Below, piece by piece: positions 28,601 through 37,189 of a stretch of DNA of 64,000 bases (position 1 is the first letter of the stretch; every line of letters begins with the position of its first letter). The translations under genes were made by a program, and so were the position numbers. Source of the stretch: Candidatus Heimdallarchaeota archaeon (GTDB lineage Archaea; Asgardarchaeota; Heimdallarchaeia; JABLTI01); NCBI GenBank assembly GCA_018238155.1, contig JABCTZ010000032.1:29034-93033 (forward strand). Reading direction: 5' to 3'. The notes under the pieces are model-generated. The model made no database searches and had not been told where the DNA came from. It saw only the letters and a program-made list of their open reading frames with translations.

Positions 28601-30470
28601 TACCGTTAAAGTTTACAGTGTTTTTTAGAACTTCATCAGAGAAACGTTCTCCACCACAAGATGAGCATGTTATCCATTGAGACGGGAGATACTTCATTTT
28701 TACCTCTTTCGCTCCAATACCTTTACACATAGTACAAGCACCAGCAGGTCGATTAAAGGAAAAATGCGAAGATGTGAGAGGTGTTTTTGAAGCATATATG
28801 TCTCGTATTATATCTGATAATTTCGTATAAGTAGCGGGATTTGATCTCGGATTTCGTCCAATCGGGTTTTGATCAACAATTACAGGTTTTATTCTTGATC
28901 CTATGATCTTTTTGCATCCTCTCACTTCTTTTGAGAGCAAAGAGGCTACAAGAACATCAATAACAAAAGTGCTTTTCCCTGAACCCGAAACACCTGTAAC
29001 AACTGTTAATCTATTTAATGGAATTGAGATATCTATATTCTTTAAGTTTCGTAAATTTGCTTCCTTGATAGTTAGAAATTCTGCCTGAGAGTTTCTTTTG
29101 GTGTGCAATGTTACTTTTTTTCTCATGCTAAAATATTGACCCGTATAGGTTGATGATTTCCACAGATCTTCAGTTGACCCATCAAATACTATTTCACCAC
29201 CAGATGTTCCTGCATCAGGTCCAATGTCTATAGCTCTCTTTGCAATTGCCGCTGCAAATCTATCATGTTCTACAAAAATAACAGGTCCTTTTAATTTCTG
29301 AAATATCGGTAAGAAATTTGAAACATCTGCCATATGTTGACCAATTGTCGGTTCATCTAATACATAAAGCATATCTTCAAGCTTACTTGATATTGCGACT
29401 GCTAATCTTACTCTTTGAGATTCACCTCGAGATAATGTTGGTGAAGACCGATTTAGAGATAAATATCCTAGACCTACTTGTTGTAATGCTTCCAATCTCT
29501 TTGTTATTTCAAACAAAACTCTATCTGCTGTATGAGGTAAATCAACATTTTTGAGTAATTTTCTAACCTCATCTACTGGCTTTATAAGCAGATTTGGTAA
29601 GTTTTTACCATTTAATAATACCGGAACTGCTAGAGGGTGTAATCCAGTTTCTTTACAAATATTGCAACCACTTCCTTTACAATATGAACACTGTGAATGA
29701 AAATGTAGTGCTCTTAGTTCACCAAACCAATTTCCACAAACCACACAAATAGATTCTTGGGAGAGTGTCAATTTGATAATATCCGATTGAACTTCTACTG
29801 CATTTATGCCCAAAGAATTAACTTGCTGTAGAATTTCTCGAACCTTTTTTACAGAAGTGTTTTTATCAATAATACCAATTTTAAGTTTAACAGAATGCTT
29901 CTTTTTAGGATGTAGTTTTTCTCCACGATAAGGTTTACCATCAACAATGATATCCTCTTGTTTAAAATTCTCTATTAGTAGTTCTAATAATGTTCGATGA
30001 CTTCCTTTCACATCGATAAGCATAGGTGCAAAAATAATGAGATCATATTTCTTCTTTAATAATAGTAATTTATCTATTATCTCATCTTCTTTTAACACCT
30101 GTAATGGTGCATCACATTTTGAACAATGACGTTCACCAAATGTGGCATATATCAGGCGTAAAAATGGGTGTATTCCTGATGCTGTTGCCAATGTAGAAAG
30201 AGGGTTTCTATTAAGCAGATTTTGCCCCACTGCAATAGTAGGACCTAATCCAGTAATGTTATCCACTTTTGCAGGAAATCCCTTGAGATTAGATGAGCGA
30301 GAAGAAAAAACATCCAAGAATCGTCGATTCGCTTCATGATATAATGTATCAAAGATGAGTGAGGTCTTCCCAGAGCCAGAAATTCCAGTAACAACCGTTA
30401 TGCCGCTCTCAAAATCAATATTGACATTTTTTAGATTGTTTTCCTTCGCACCTTTAACACTAATTTTCAT
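25608..30470 (-). CDS. Double-length UvrA-like ABC ATPase (tandem UvrA fusion)
   Basis: About 1620 aa, against ~940 for UvrA. Four complete ABC modules are visible. The Walker A loops are GISGSGKTS (29-37), then GVSGSGKST, GVSGSGKSS and GVSGSGKST. The signature motifs are LSRGESQR, LSGGEAQR, LSAGEAQR and LSGGESQR. Zinc pairs occur in the style of UvrA (CSYCKGSGCNIC, CTMCKGIG...CSSCGG, CETCNGIG, CSVCGGRG...CETCRG). The first half also holds a UvrB-interaction-like insert (~130-230). Bacterial UvrA works as a dimer, so this may be a covalent dimer. No uvrB or uvrC is nearby. ATG 30470 starts the conserved strand; an in-frame TTG lies at 30497. Confidence 0.92.
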   Translation of the reverse strand: MKISVKGAKENNLKNVNIDFESGITVVTGISGSGKTSLIFDTLYHEANRRFLDVFSSRSSNLKGFPAKVDNITGLGPTIAVGQNLLNRNPLSTLATASGIHPFLRLIYATFGERHCSKCDAPLQVLKEDEIIDKLLLLKKKYDLIIFAPMLIDVKGSHRTLLELLIENFKQEDIIVDGKPYRGEKLHPKKKHSVKLKIGIIDKNTSVKKVREILQQVNSLGINAVEVQSDIIKLTLSQESICVVCGNWFGELRALHFHSQCSYCKGSGCNICKETGLHPLAVPVLLNGKNLPNLLIKPVDEVRKLLKNVDLPHTADRVLFEITKRLEALQQVGLGYLSLNRSSPTLSRGESQRVRLAVAISSKLEDMLYVLDEPTIGQHMADVSNFLPIFQKLKGPVIFVEHDRFAAAIAKRAIDIGPDAGTSGGEIVFDGSTEDLWKSSTYTGQYFSMRKKVTLHTKRNSQAEFLTIKEANLRNLKNIDISIPLNRLTVVTGVSGSGKSTFVIDVLVASLLSKEVRGCKKIIGSRIKPVIVDQNPIGRNPRSNPATYTKLSDIIRDIYASKTPLTSSHFSFNRPAGACTMCKGIGAKEVKMKYLPSQWITCSSCGGERFSDEVLKNTVNFNGKRLSIAEFYTLSVSKAYSLIQSDKDIVKKYQQDALRILKAMIDVGLGYLPLGQPSTTLSGGEAQRVKLAKYLGKATLRNSIIILDEPSTGLHPKDIIGLLNVLDCLVAVGATILVVEHNSDIIRAADWVIDLGPKAGDLGGELVFSGSPKELQNDKKSLTGQFLNSEKLIHPSTIASQREYVASSSISIKGARIHNLRNISVNFPKNTLIVVTGVSGSGKSSIVSDILENEARKRFLETLSLYERQGVREGPEVPVDSVTGLGVTISIGPRKRSYNLRSNVNHETGIAHQLAILYANIGEKECSECGTQLERKEEWYCPACGNREAKAKVRHFSSQNYAAACETCNGIGSLRKPRPEKLIVNSEKPICNGAMYSPGFFPFGYICKPLNGGYYILRALAEKYNFDPETTPWNEMSKKAQDAFLFGHPEPLEGISIGRKGRTHHFKQKYPGFYGWIRDWDVGGTYTETEICLTCKGGHLKSQYLAVTLAGYNIHELSDLSIAEIIKILSKIAIPENIPKYSTASLLKIQKRLKFLNQVGLGYINLNRIHGTLSAGEAQRIKLAGLLGSGLTSLTILLDEPSRGLHPSEVSNLLVALKELKDEGNTVIIVEHDPVIIRAAEYIIDVGPGPGVAGGKIVAKGSIEEILQKSTITAKWLQGKRKFDYPTSRRVPNDWMKITGAEENNLKGKEIKLPLGVLVGVCGVSGSGKSTLMIDTIGRALVPKKQTTSVAYEPIKPGKHKEIIGTPKRVVLVDQTRREITNPFTFLGLAKTFYDIFAETEIAQALGLDSKKIAQKCSVCGGRGRTYIKMDFLPSIIETCETCRGSGHTAEIWDIKVKGYSLPEMYQLTIDQLFNLFKDEESISRKLKIVKDVGLGYIVLRQPGYTLSGGESQRLKIAWELNKKKPINALYILDEPTVGLHLEDINLLIQVLNRLVDAGNTVMVIEHCPELLAACDWLVELGPIGGPQGGKIIAEGTPESIAERTTPTSPFIKQILEDSK

Positions 30471-30506
30471 ACAAATCAACCAAATGATTAATTTCAAGAA
30501 TTCTAA

Positions 30507-30635
30507 TTATTCGAATGTATAATATGTCTTAGCTAATTCATTTTGAATAATCTTTTGTCTTCGTTTTGAAAACAATTCATTTTTTAGTAATTGTTTCAAA
30601 TCTTTTTCACAAACGGAAGAAGTAAATTGTAACAC
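30507..30635 (-). CDS. Small ORF (42 aa) leading the UvrA-like operon
   Basis: A GTG-started reading frame coding for a basic helical peptide: LQFTSSVCEKDLKQLL, then KRRQKIIQNELAKTYYTFE. A GAAAGAGGA purine stretch sits about 7 bases ahead of the GTG, a good ribosome binding site. The stop is 36 bp from the ATG of the double UvrA, on the same strand. Codon choice (GAA, AAA, TTA, ATT) matches the neighbouring genes. It is too short to assign; expression is inferred from position and the ribosome binding site. Confidence 0.45.
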   Translation of the reverse strand: MLQFTSSVCEKDLKQLLKNELFSKRRQKIIQNELAKTYYTFE

Positions 30636-30809
30636 ACCGTGTCCTCTTTCCGTTCTATTGTTTTCTTAGATATAATTACAAACTGTATAAATAACATAGC
30701 TAAGAGATAACTGTAAGTATTGTTGAACCGCTAAAACAACTCAAAAAGAAAGAGATAAGAACACTAAAGTTCATTGTTTAGCTAGTAATCTGATAACAAG
30801 GTTGAATCA

Positions 30810-31487
30810 ATGAATAAAAGATATTATTCTGAAAAACTATCAGCAAATAATCTCAAAAGATGCTATGGGATTGCATCACCGAGAGTTCAACAATATCTAA
30901 CAGCTGAAATAGATTTTGTTTTAACTTTCTTAAAACCTGATTCAATTGCTCTTGAGCTTGGATGTGGATATGGACGTGTTTTGAAATATGTTGCTATGAA
31001 TTCTCAAGAAGCATATGGAATAGATACTTCTGCAGAAAGCTTAGAGCTTGCAGAAGAGTATTTATCTGATAATAAGAACGTGAAACTTTTCAATATGAAT
31101 GTTGCTGATCTTACTTTTGATGAGAATATGTTTGATATTGTATTTGCTTTACAAAATGGTCTTTCAGCTTTCAAAGTAAACCCAATACCTCTTATAAAAA
31201 AGTGCTTGGAAATAACAAAGAAAGGTGGTAAGGTTATTTTCAGTAGCTATTCTGAAAAGATATGGGATGCAAGGTTGGATTGGTTCAAGAAGCAATCTCA
31301 AGAAGGATTAATAGGCGAGATTGACTTTGAAAAAACAAATGAAGGAACTATAATCTGTAAGGATGGTTTTAAAGCAACTACTTTCTCAAAAGATGACTTC
31401 TCAGATTTAAGTCTAGATCTGGACGTTGATTCTTATATTAAAGAGATAGACCAATCAAGCATTTTCTGGGTAATTTCTGTAGATTGA
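30810..31487 (+). CDS. Class I SAM-dependent methyltransferase
   Basis: A 225-aa Rossmann-fold methyltransferase. Motif I is ALELGCGYGRVL (~50-61), motif II is YGIDTSAESLELAEEYL with the acidic Asp that binds the SAM ribose, and motif IV is FDIVFALQNGLSAF. GGKVIFSSYS corresponds to the post-motif III strand. The C-terminal ~50 residues are acidic. The substrate is unknown. ATG 30810 is preceded by AACAAGGTTG. The gene stands alone, divergent from the UvrA operon and convergent with pepF. Confidence 0.88.
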   Translation: MNKRYYSEKLSANNLKRCYGIASPRVQQYLTAEIDFVLTFLKPDSIALELGCGYGRVLKYVAMNSQEAYGIDTSAESLELAEEYLSDNKNVKLFNMNVADLTFDENMFDIVFALQNGLSAFKVNPIPLIKKCLEITKKGGKVIFSSYSEKIWDARLDWFKKQSQEGLIGEIDFEKTNEGTIICKDGFKATTFSKDDFSDLSLDLDVDSYIKEIDQSSIFWVISVD

Positions 31488-31543
31488 AGAAATATTCAGT
31501 GATAAAAAAAGATATTCCTGGTCAGAGTATCTGACCAATAGAA

Positions 31544-33328
31544 TTATTTGACTAATTTTTCTAATTCATCAACAAAATACTCAAAACGTTTCATACCTAG
31601 CTTCCAAAAGTCTGGGTCAGTAACATCTAATCCAACTAATTTACCAATTTCAATTGGGGAAAGGCTGCTTCCTGCTGAAAGGACTTTTTTAAATTTAGGC
31701 ACAAAATCTTTTCCTTCCTCAATGTACTTTTGATAAAGCGCATAGACAAACATTTGAGCATAGACATAAGGATAGTTATAAAATCTGAAGTTGGGCATAT
31801 AATAATGACCTTTCATGGTCCATTCTGCTTCCATCTCATCTGACCATTCTATTGCATCACCATAGATTCTATCTCGGTTCTTTGTCCAATATTTGCTAAT
31901 TGTTTTGAAATCTAAGTACTCTCCACGTTTGATAGCATCATAAAGATCTTGTTCAAACCAGGCTCTTGCGGTTACTTGGAATGCTGCCATTCCTGCTCCA
32001 TCAAGAACTTGACAGATAATTGCTTTTTTCTCATTGTCTGATTGAGCTTGACTCATCAATAAATCAGTCAATAATAACTCGCCAAAAATAGATGCTGTTT
32101 CAGCTACTACCATTGGTGTTCTACTATTAAGAATAGTCTGTGCAGGAATGAAATAATAATCATGTGTTGCGTGACCAAGCTCGTGTGCTAAAGTGTACAC
32201 TCCACCTAGTGCATTATTGAAGCTTTGGAGTATAAATGCTGATTTTCCTTTATACCAGCTTGCACAAAAAGCACCATTTCTTTTTCCAAATCTTGGTGAA
32301 GCATCTATGTGTTTTTGTTTGAACATATCCTTAGTAGCAAATGCATATTCCTCGTCAAATTTACCATATGCCCCTATGACAAGTTCCTCTGCTTTCTTAA
32401 AATCGTACTTGATATCAGGTGCATCTGGCAAAGGTGCAGTAATATCGTAATTTGCTAATTTTGGCAGACCTAACATTTTAGCTTTTAATTTCAAGTATCG
32501 TCTATATAAATGCGAATGCTCATCAATTGCCTTTAGTAGGTTGCTAATAACCTCTTGGGAAATATCGTTTGCTATTAAACTAGCATGCATTTCAGAATCA
32601 TATTTTCTTTTTTTAGTTGTTGTTTCCCAATCATTGAAAATGTTCCTCATAGCTGATGAGAATATCTCTCCGTCATTTCTTAATAAACCATATATTGATT
32701 TATTAGCTAATTTTCGAGTTTCTCGATCTTTATGAGGGAGTAATGCATTTGCTTGTCCATAGGAAAGCTGCTTCATTTCTCCTTCAACTTTTACATCAAA
32801 CATTCGAGTATTGAGCCATTTACTCTGAAGCTGTTGCCAACCATTAACACCGAATTGATCTTTTTCAATTATTAATTGCTCCTCAATTTCTGAAAGCTGA
32901 TGTGGAACACCACGAACAAGTTTTTCCATAAAATGTTTATAATTGCTAAGAATAGGATTTTCAATCAATTCTTTTTTCTTAAAGACTAATTTTCCAACAT
33001 CTAATATGAGGAAAGCAAGTTTCTTAGCATTTTGTGCTTGAATTTTACTCATTCTATCATTTAGTTGTTGAGTTTCCGGTAGAGTCATATTTGCTGCAAA
33101 AGATAAGCGAGCATACATTACGATATTCCCAGATTCAATACGATATTCCTCAAAAACTTGTAAAAGTTTGAGTAATCCTTTTGCTGATAAATTCTTAATT
33201 TTTCCTTGATATTTTGTTGCCAAGTTTGCAACCATTTCATTTATTTTGTCTATTGTTTTATCAATTGAAGGATCAGTTACACTTGGAAAAACACTAGACA
33301 TATCCCATACAATGTCGTTTTTTGTCAT
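31544..33328 (-). CDS. pepF: Oligoendopeptidase F (M3 family)
   Basis: Zinc metallopeptidase of 594 aa that degrades oligopeptides in the cytoplasm. The active site TLAHELGHATHDYYF (residues ~378-392) has the HExxH zinc motif. The distal Glu is probably in VVAETASIFGELLL, about 26 residues later. The helical N-terminal half (ATKYQGKIKNLSAKGLLKLL) matches PepF. Length is typical (~600 aa). No signal peptide is seen. The ATG start gives the usual VWDMSSVFPSV opening. Confidence 0.95.
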   Translation of the reverse strand: MTKNDIVWDMSSVFPSVTDPSIDKTIDKINEMVANLATKYQGKIKNLSAKGLLKLLQVFEEYRIESGNIVMYARLSFAANMTLPETQQLNDRMSKIQAQNAKKLAFLILDVGKLVFKKKELIENPILSNYKHFMEKLVRGVPHQLSEIEEQLIIEKDQFGVNGWQQLQSKWLNTRMFDVKVEGEMKQLSYGQANALLPHKDRETRKLANKSIYGLLRNDGEIFSSAMRNIFNDWETTTKKRKYDSEMHASLIANDISQEVISNLLKAIDEHSHLYRRYLKLKAKMLGLPKLANYDITAPLPDAPDIKYDFKKAEELVIGAYGKFDEEYAFATKDMFKQKHIDASPRFGKRNGAFCASWYKGKSAFILQSFNNALGGVYTLAHELGHATHDYYFIPAQTILNSRTPMVVAETASIFGELLLTDLLMSQAQSDNEKKAIICQVLDGAGMAAFQVTARAWFEQDLYDAIKRGEYLDFKTISKYWTKNRDRIYGDAIEWSDEMEAEWTMKGHYYMPNFRFYNYPYVYAQMFVYALYQKYIEEGKDFVPKFKKVLSAGSSLSPIEIGKLVGLDVTDPDFWKLGMKRFEYFVDELEKLVK

Positions 33329-33386
33329 TCAGTTCATCTACATATTTTTCATTTCTCTAATAACTTTCTCTGTTCTTTATTATCAA

Positions 33387-33617
33387 TTATTCGCTTAAGA
33401 TGTTGAATAGTTTTCTATTATTCTTGATAATTATTTGAGTGGAATTGGCGCGATACAAATAATATTCATTTGGTTGGTAATCTAGAACTACGTCAAAGTC
33501 AAAGAATAAGCAATTTTTCATATGTGTATTATTCTTGAGTAAATACAAGATGTCCTTCTCTTCTATTTTAGTTCCACAGAGTTCTCTGTCTTTTCGCACA
33601 TTCCATGCTGTAATCAA
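33387..33617 (-). CDS. Hypothetical small protein
   Basis: A 76-aa frame starting at TTG: ITAWNVRKDRELCG, KIEEKDILYLLKNN, then a beta-like segment (CLFFDFDVVLDYQPNEYYLY). No family is recognised and no strong ribosome binding site is seen. It is the only sizeable frame on either strand here, between pepF and the pilin-like gene. It may be a real orphan or chance; codon use is compatible with coding. Confidence 0.35.
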   Translation of the reverse strand: MITAWNVRKDRELCGTKIEEKDILYLLKNNTHMKNCLFFDFDVVLDYQPNEYYLYRANSTQIIIKNNRKLFNILSE

Positions 33618-33833
33618 AAATATTATGCAAAAATTTAGTTATAATACTTGACAATGGATAGAATAGTGCCAAAAATCAAAGAAAAACTGAAAAATCCACG
33701 GAAGATTTTACTAGACATACCGAGTTTTTGAACTATATCTGTGTACTTTTTTTCTATAATGCTTTTAATACATTCTGCAGTAGTATATTAGTAAGTATAA
33801 TGAGATTAGATAACTTTTAGAGTTGACTATTAA

Positions 33834-35000
33834 ATGAATTTTAAAACTTTATTCAAAAACAAAAAAGCTGTGAGCAACGTCATCGGTGCAGTTATTATGA
33901 TTGGTGTTACAATATCAGCAGTTTCTTTAGTTTATGGTATTCTAAGTTCAACCATGAGCTTCAACTCCAGCATTGTTCCAGCAGGAGCAATAAGTGCTGA
34001 AGATGTTGATCAAGACGGTTTAATTGATAGAATGACTGTGCCACTAATAAACAAAGGGTTGGCAAATGCAGATATTAAAAGCGTTGTTGTAACTCAAGGT
34101 GATAATACCTATTTATGGTACACTTTAGACAGCAGTGTCCGAACAAGTACAATGGAAGAACTCAATATTTATGCTTTAGGTGTTCTCCAACAAATACAAC
34201 CAGTTCAAACTTTTAATATTGAAATTTTCTTTGAAGATAGTGTTTATACTTCTCCTGGCTATGTTATAATTGATGCCTCAGAAGTTCCAGATGAAATCAT
34301 CCCAATAATTGTTGAAGGAGAATCTGTTCCTTTTCCTGGTTTTAATACATTAGTTGAAAGAACACGTGAGGATGATGAATACGCTAAGAGAAGATTCCCA
34401 TCAGAAACCGGATGCTCTCCAAACTTATGGTTCTTACTTGGTGAATTTGATGATAATAATAAGAGACCAGACCTAAATACTGATTTCATTTCAGAATGTG
34501 GTAATGGTAATGAAGAAGAATATCTACCATATCTTTTAGATACTACAGAATTTACCGAAGGAAAGATTGGAGCCCAAAGTAACAATAGAATTACACCATA
34601 CAATGACTCTGGTGAGCACGCTGGATTAATTGCATTTAACAAGTATGGCAATTGGGACAAACAAGACCAATTAAATTGGGGCAAATATGGTGTTGTCTAT
34701 ATGTGGACATACATCTATGTTCCTGGTGATGATGATATCACAGTTGGTTTAGGAGCTAATGGTGCATCCGAATTCAAAGTTTGGCTAAATGGTGATTACA
34801 CTCTATCTGGAACAAAGAAAAACAGATGGTATGTAGATAATGAAGTTACACTAAATGCTGGTTTGAATCTAGTTATGATGAAGATCTCTGCGAAAGTAAA
34901 CGCACATTTTGCAGGACAAATTGTCTTCTTCAACTCCGAAAACACCAATGCTGATTTGAGCACTCTCTATAATGTGTGGGCAGCTCTTGGTGATTTATAA
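33834..35000 (+). CDS. Archaeal type IV pilin-like secreted protein with C-terminal jelly-roll-like domain
   Basis: A 388-aa surface protein. The N-terminus FKNKKAVSNVIGAVIMIGVT is a class III signal: a basic K-rich n-region, a prepilin peptidase site around KAVSN and a hydrophobic helix that becomes the pilus core. The exported part is acidic. Its last ~120 residues (MWTYIYVPGDDDITVGLGAN, FKVWLNGDYTLSG, VTLNAGLNLVMMKISAK) resemble the beta-sandwich domains appended to secreted carbohydrate-active proteins. A hairpin terminator follows directly. It stands alone, so it may be an adhesin-like minor pilin. Confidence 0.8.
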   Translation: MNFKTLFKNKKAVSNVIGAVIMIGVTISAVSLVYGILSSTMSFNSSIVPAGAISAEDVDQDGLIDRMTVPLINKGLANADIKSVVVTQGDNTYLWYTLDSSVRTSTMEELNIYALGVLQQIQPVQTFNIEIFFEDSVYTSPGYVIIDASEVPDEIIPIIVEGESVPFPGFNTLVERTREDDEYAKRRFPSETGCSPNLWFLLGEFDDNNKRPDLNTDFISECGNGNEEEYLPYLLDTTEFTEGKIGAQSNNRITPYNDSGEHAGLIAFNKYGNWDKQDQLNWGKYGVVYMWTYIYVPGDDDITVGLGANGASEFKVWLNGDYTLSGTKKNRWYVDNEVTLNAGLNLVMMKISAKVNAHFAGQIVFFNSENTNADLSTLYNVWAALGDL

Positions 35001-35070
35001 TTAAGACTAAGCCCTTAATAATCCAACCAAATAAACTCTCTGAGTTATAATCTCATTTCTGGGATTTTTA

Positions 35071-35097
35071 AGGGAAAACTCTTCCCTCCTTTTTTAT
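35071..35097 (+). terminator. Hairpin-T terminator after the pilin-like gene
   Basis: Stem AGGGAA / TTCCCT with a 5-base loop, followed by CCTTTTTT. It lies 70 bp after the stop codon of the pilin-like gene on the plus strand. Confidence 0.65.
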
Positions 35098-35100
35098 TAT

Positions 35101-35448
35101 CTTTTCATGATTTTTATCAACTTTTTATCGAACCTCTTTAATTTTTATTAGTGATTTTTTTACAAAGTCAAGTAGTTCATTTGATATATATGAGAATTTT
35201 ATTACTTTATCATGGTTAAGAATTTTCAAGCAAATCGATTTTTTTTAAATAACCAAATTGGAACTTGGAATAATTGTTTTGGTTATACATCAGGTTATAC
35301 TAAATATTATTCTATTATATCTTTTAGTATTGAGATCTCTCATTTCCGAGATTTCGAGATTAATACTACACCTATTACAGAGATAAAAAATTGAAGAGGA
35401 TATTTCCTATAGAATTATCAAAATAAATGATACAACTTGTCAGTTATT
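35101..35448. other. Intergenic region with weak repeats, no supported gene
   Basis: Between the pilin terminator and the surface-protein gene. A direct repeat GGTTATAC occurs at 35281 and 35293. An imperfect inverted repeat (AGTATT at 35326 with AATACT at 35362) flanks GAGATCTC. A 60-codon plus-strand frame at 35212-35394 has no ribosome binding site or recognisable sequence and I do not accept it as a gene. Confidence 0.45.
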
Positions 35449-35500
35449 AAAAAAGGAAAAATAAGAAAAGAGAGAGTATGACTCTAAGCTCTTTTTTATT
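35449..35500 (-). terminator. Terminator of the Ig-repeat surface protein gene
   Basis: On the minus strand, just after the stop codon, AGAGT-CAT-ACTCT can fold as a hairpin. It is followed by the T-rich tracts CTCTTTTCTTATTTTTCC and TTTTTT. This fits intrinsic termination of the gene ending at 35508. Confidence 0.55.
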
Positions 35501-35507
35501 AAGATAA

Positions 35508-37034
35508 TTACTTCTTTCTTGTGAAAAGAATTACTACAACACCTGCGCCAATTACTAGTCCACCAATAATCACATAGAACCACCATTGAGTGTAAATTGG
35601 ACCCGTTGGACCAGTGGACGTTGTTGTCGTAGAAGTTGGATTAACAGTTATGGTAAGTGTAGATTCTAGACCAAGGTAATGTGGGAAAACGTCAACGGTA
35701 ATAGTAAAAGTGTAATTTATCGGATCACTTCCGACCATAACCATTTCTGATGTGTTCCAATTCGCTATAAAAACACCAGTTGCATTTGTATATCCCGTAA
35801 CTTTATCCTGGTCAGCGTCATCGAAAACTCCTGATTGTGCTTGAATCTGAATATAGGCATTTTCTACTGCTGAACCATCTATTTTAACCGTAACAGTGAA
35901 CTCAACACTGTCGCCAAGAGTTATAGTCTTTTCATCACTCATTGATGTAATACTTAGTACACCTGAATATTCTTGCACATGGAAAGTAAGTGTAGAGTAA
36001 TTTGTAAAAGTACCAATAAGACTTGCAACAATATTGATATCATAATCTGTACCTAAAATCGCTGGAGTTAAATCATCTGTTTCCCAATGAACTGATATCA
36101 TTCCCGAACTATTTGTAGTACCTGCGAAATAATCTAAACCACCTTCTGTGAAATTACCATCAACTGCTGTGAATGTCACATAAACTCCAGAGATAGCATT
36201 AACTGGTGCTGTAATTGCATCCTCGAAAACCATAATATCTATTGTTACAATTTGTCCAACAGCAATATTTTTTCCCGGTGTGATATCAATATCTAAGATC
36301 AGCTGTCCCTCTGCTGGATTAACTGTAATATTAAATTCTGCTGTGTAAGTCCAATTTGTTGAGTCATAACTAATATCTAGAATGATGATATAATCTGTTA
36401 TATCTGTGACATCTGGTGCTGTCCAAATATCCTCATAATAACCATCCGCATCACTCAACCCTGAACTGGTGTCCGTTGCAGAGGAATCAAAAGTTCCTCC
36501 TACACCTGTAAATGTCACATTAGCATCTTCAATAAGAGTGCCTTCATTTTCAACAGTAACCTTTATTGTAGTTGTTTCTTCCTCGTTTATTTCTGTGAAA
36601 TCAGCTTCAAAAGTTGTTCCTGAAAAGGTAACTGGTTTTACTAATACTTGTGTTGAAATAGTTTGATTTACACTACTTTCTTTCTTTATTGTAGCAGTAA
36701 AATTATAATACACATTATAATCTACTAATGGAGCTTCCCATTGAACAGTTATGATACCTGTTGCATCTGTCGTAGCATTATGAATATTTGTTCCTCCTGA
36801 GAATAATCCACTTTCAACGTGTATTCCTACACTAGCATTTTCTACGAGTCCACCAGTTCCTGTAACAGTAACTATTATTGAAGAATTCTCTAAAGAATAA
36901 ACTGTTATCGGATTAGCTTGTATCGTAGAAAGGGAAAGGTCATCAGCTCGAACAAAGCTGAAACCAGGAAATGCTAGAGATACAATTATCAACATTAATG
37001 TAGTTGTGAGAGTTATTTTTGTAATCTTGACCAT
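35508..37034 (-). CDS. Secreted Ig-like repeat surface protein with C-terminal membrane anchor
   Basis: A ~508-aa exported protein. A signal peptide (KITLTTTLMLIIVSLAFPGFSFVRA) is followed by four or five Ig-like beta-sandwich repeats. Each has a pattern like VTVxxxGxxVENAxVxIxxxSGxF, then TDATGIxxVxWxAP (repeats near 35-130, 140-235, 245-345 and 365-465). A Thr/Ser-rich, probably glycosylated linker (STTTTSTGPTGP) leads to the anchor WWFYVIIGGLVIGAGVVVILF and a basic FTRKK stop. This is typical of archaeal cell-surface or S-layer-associated proteins. ATG 37034 has a GGAAG ribosome binding site; an upstream start at 37073 is less likely. Confidence 0.85.
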   Translation of the reverse strand: MVKITKITLTTTLMLIIVSLAFPGFSFVRADDLSLSTIQANPITVYSLENSSIIVTVTGTGGLVENASVGIHVESGLFSGGTNIHNATTDATGIITVQWEAPLVDYNVYYNFTATIKKESSVNQTISTQVLVKPVTFSGTTFEADFTEINEEETTTIKVTVENEGTLIEDANVTFTGVGGTFDSSATDTSSGLSDADGYYEDIWTAPDVTDITDYIIILDISYDSTNWTYTAEFNITVNPAEGQLILDIDITPGKNIAVGQIVTIDIMVFEDAITAPVNAISGVYVTFTAVDGNFTEGGLDYFAGTTNSSGMISVHWETDDLTPAILGTDYDINIVASLIGTFTNYSTLTFHVQEYSGVLSITSMSDEKTITLGDSVEFTVTVKIDGSAVENAYIQIQAQSGVFDDADQDKVTGYTNATGVFIANWNTSEMVMVGSDPINYTFTITVDVFPHYLGLESTLTITVNPTSTTTTSTGPTGPIYTQWWFYVIIGGLVIGAGVVVILFTRKK

Positions 37035-37189
37035 ATTAGCTACTTCCTTCTTGGATGGAATATCAAATATCAATTCCGATCCTAAAAATATGAACTAATG
37101 CGATGACTATGTTATAATATAGATTAATGTTTTCTATTGCGGCAAAACGAATAAAAAGAATTAGAAATGGCACTGATAGCGCCATTCTT

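Noticed and set aside
27503..28609. Several plus-strand frames opposite the double UvrA gene
   Set aside because: They are antisense shadows of a strongly supported coding sequence.
35212..35394. A 60-codon frame between the pilin and surface-protein genes
   Set aside because: Low-complexity AT-rich sequence with no ribosome binding site or family resemblance; better read as intergenic.
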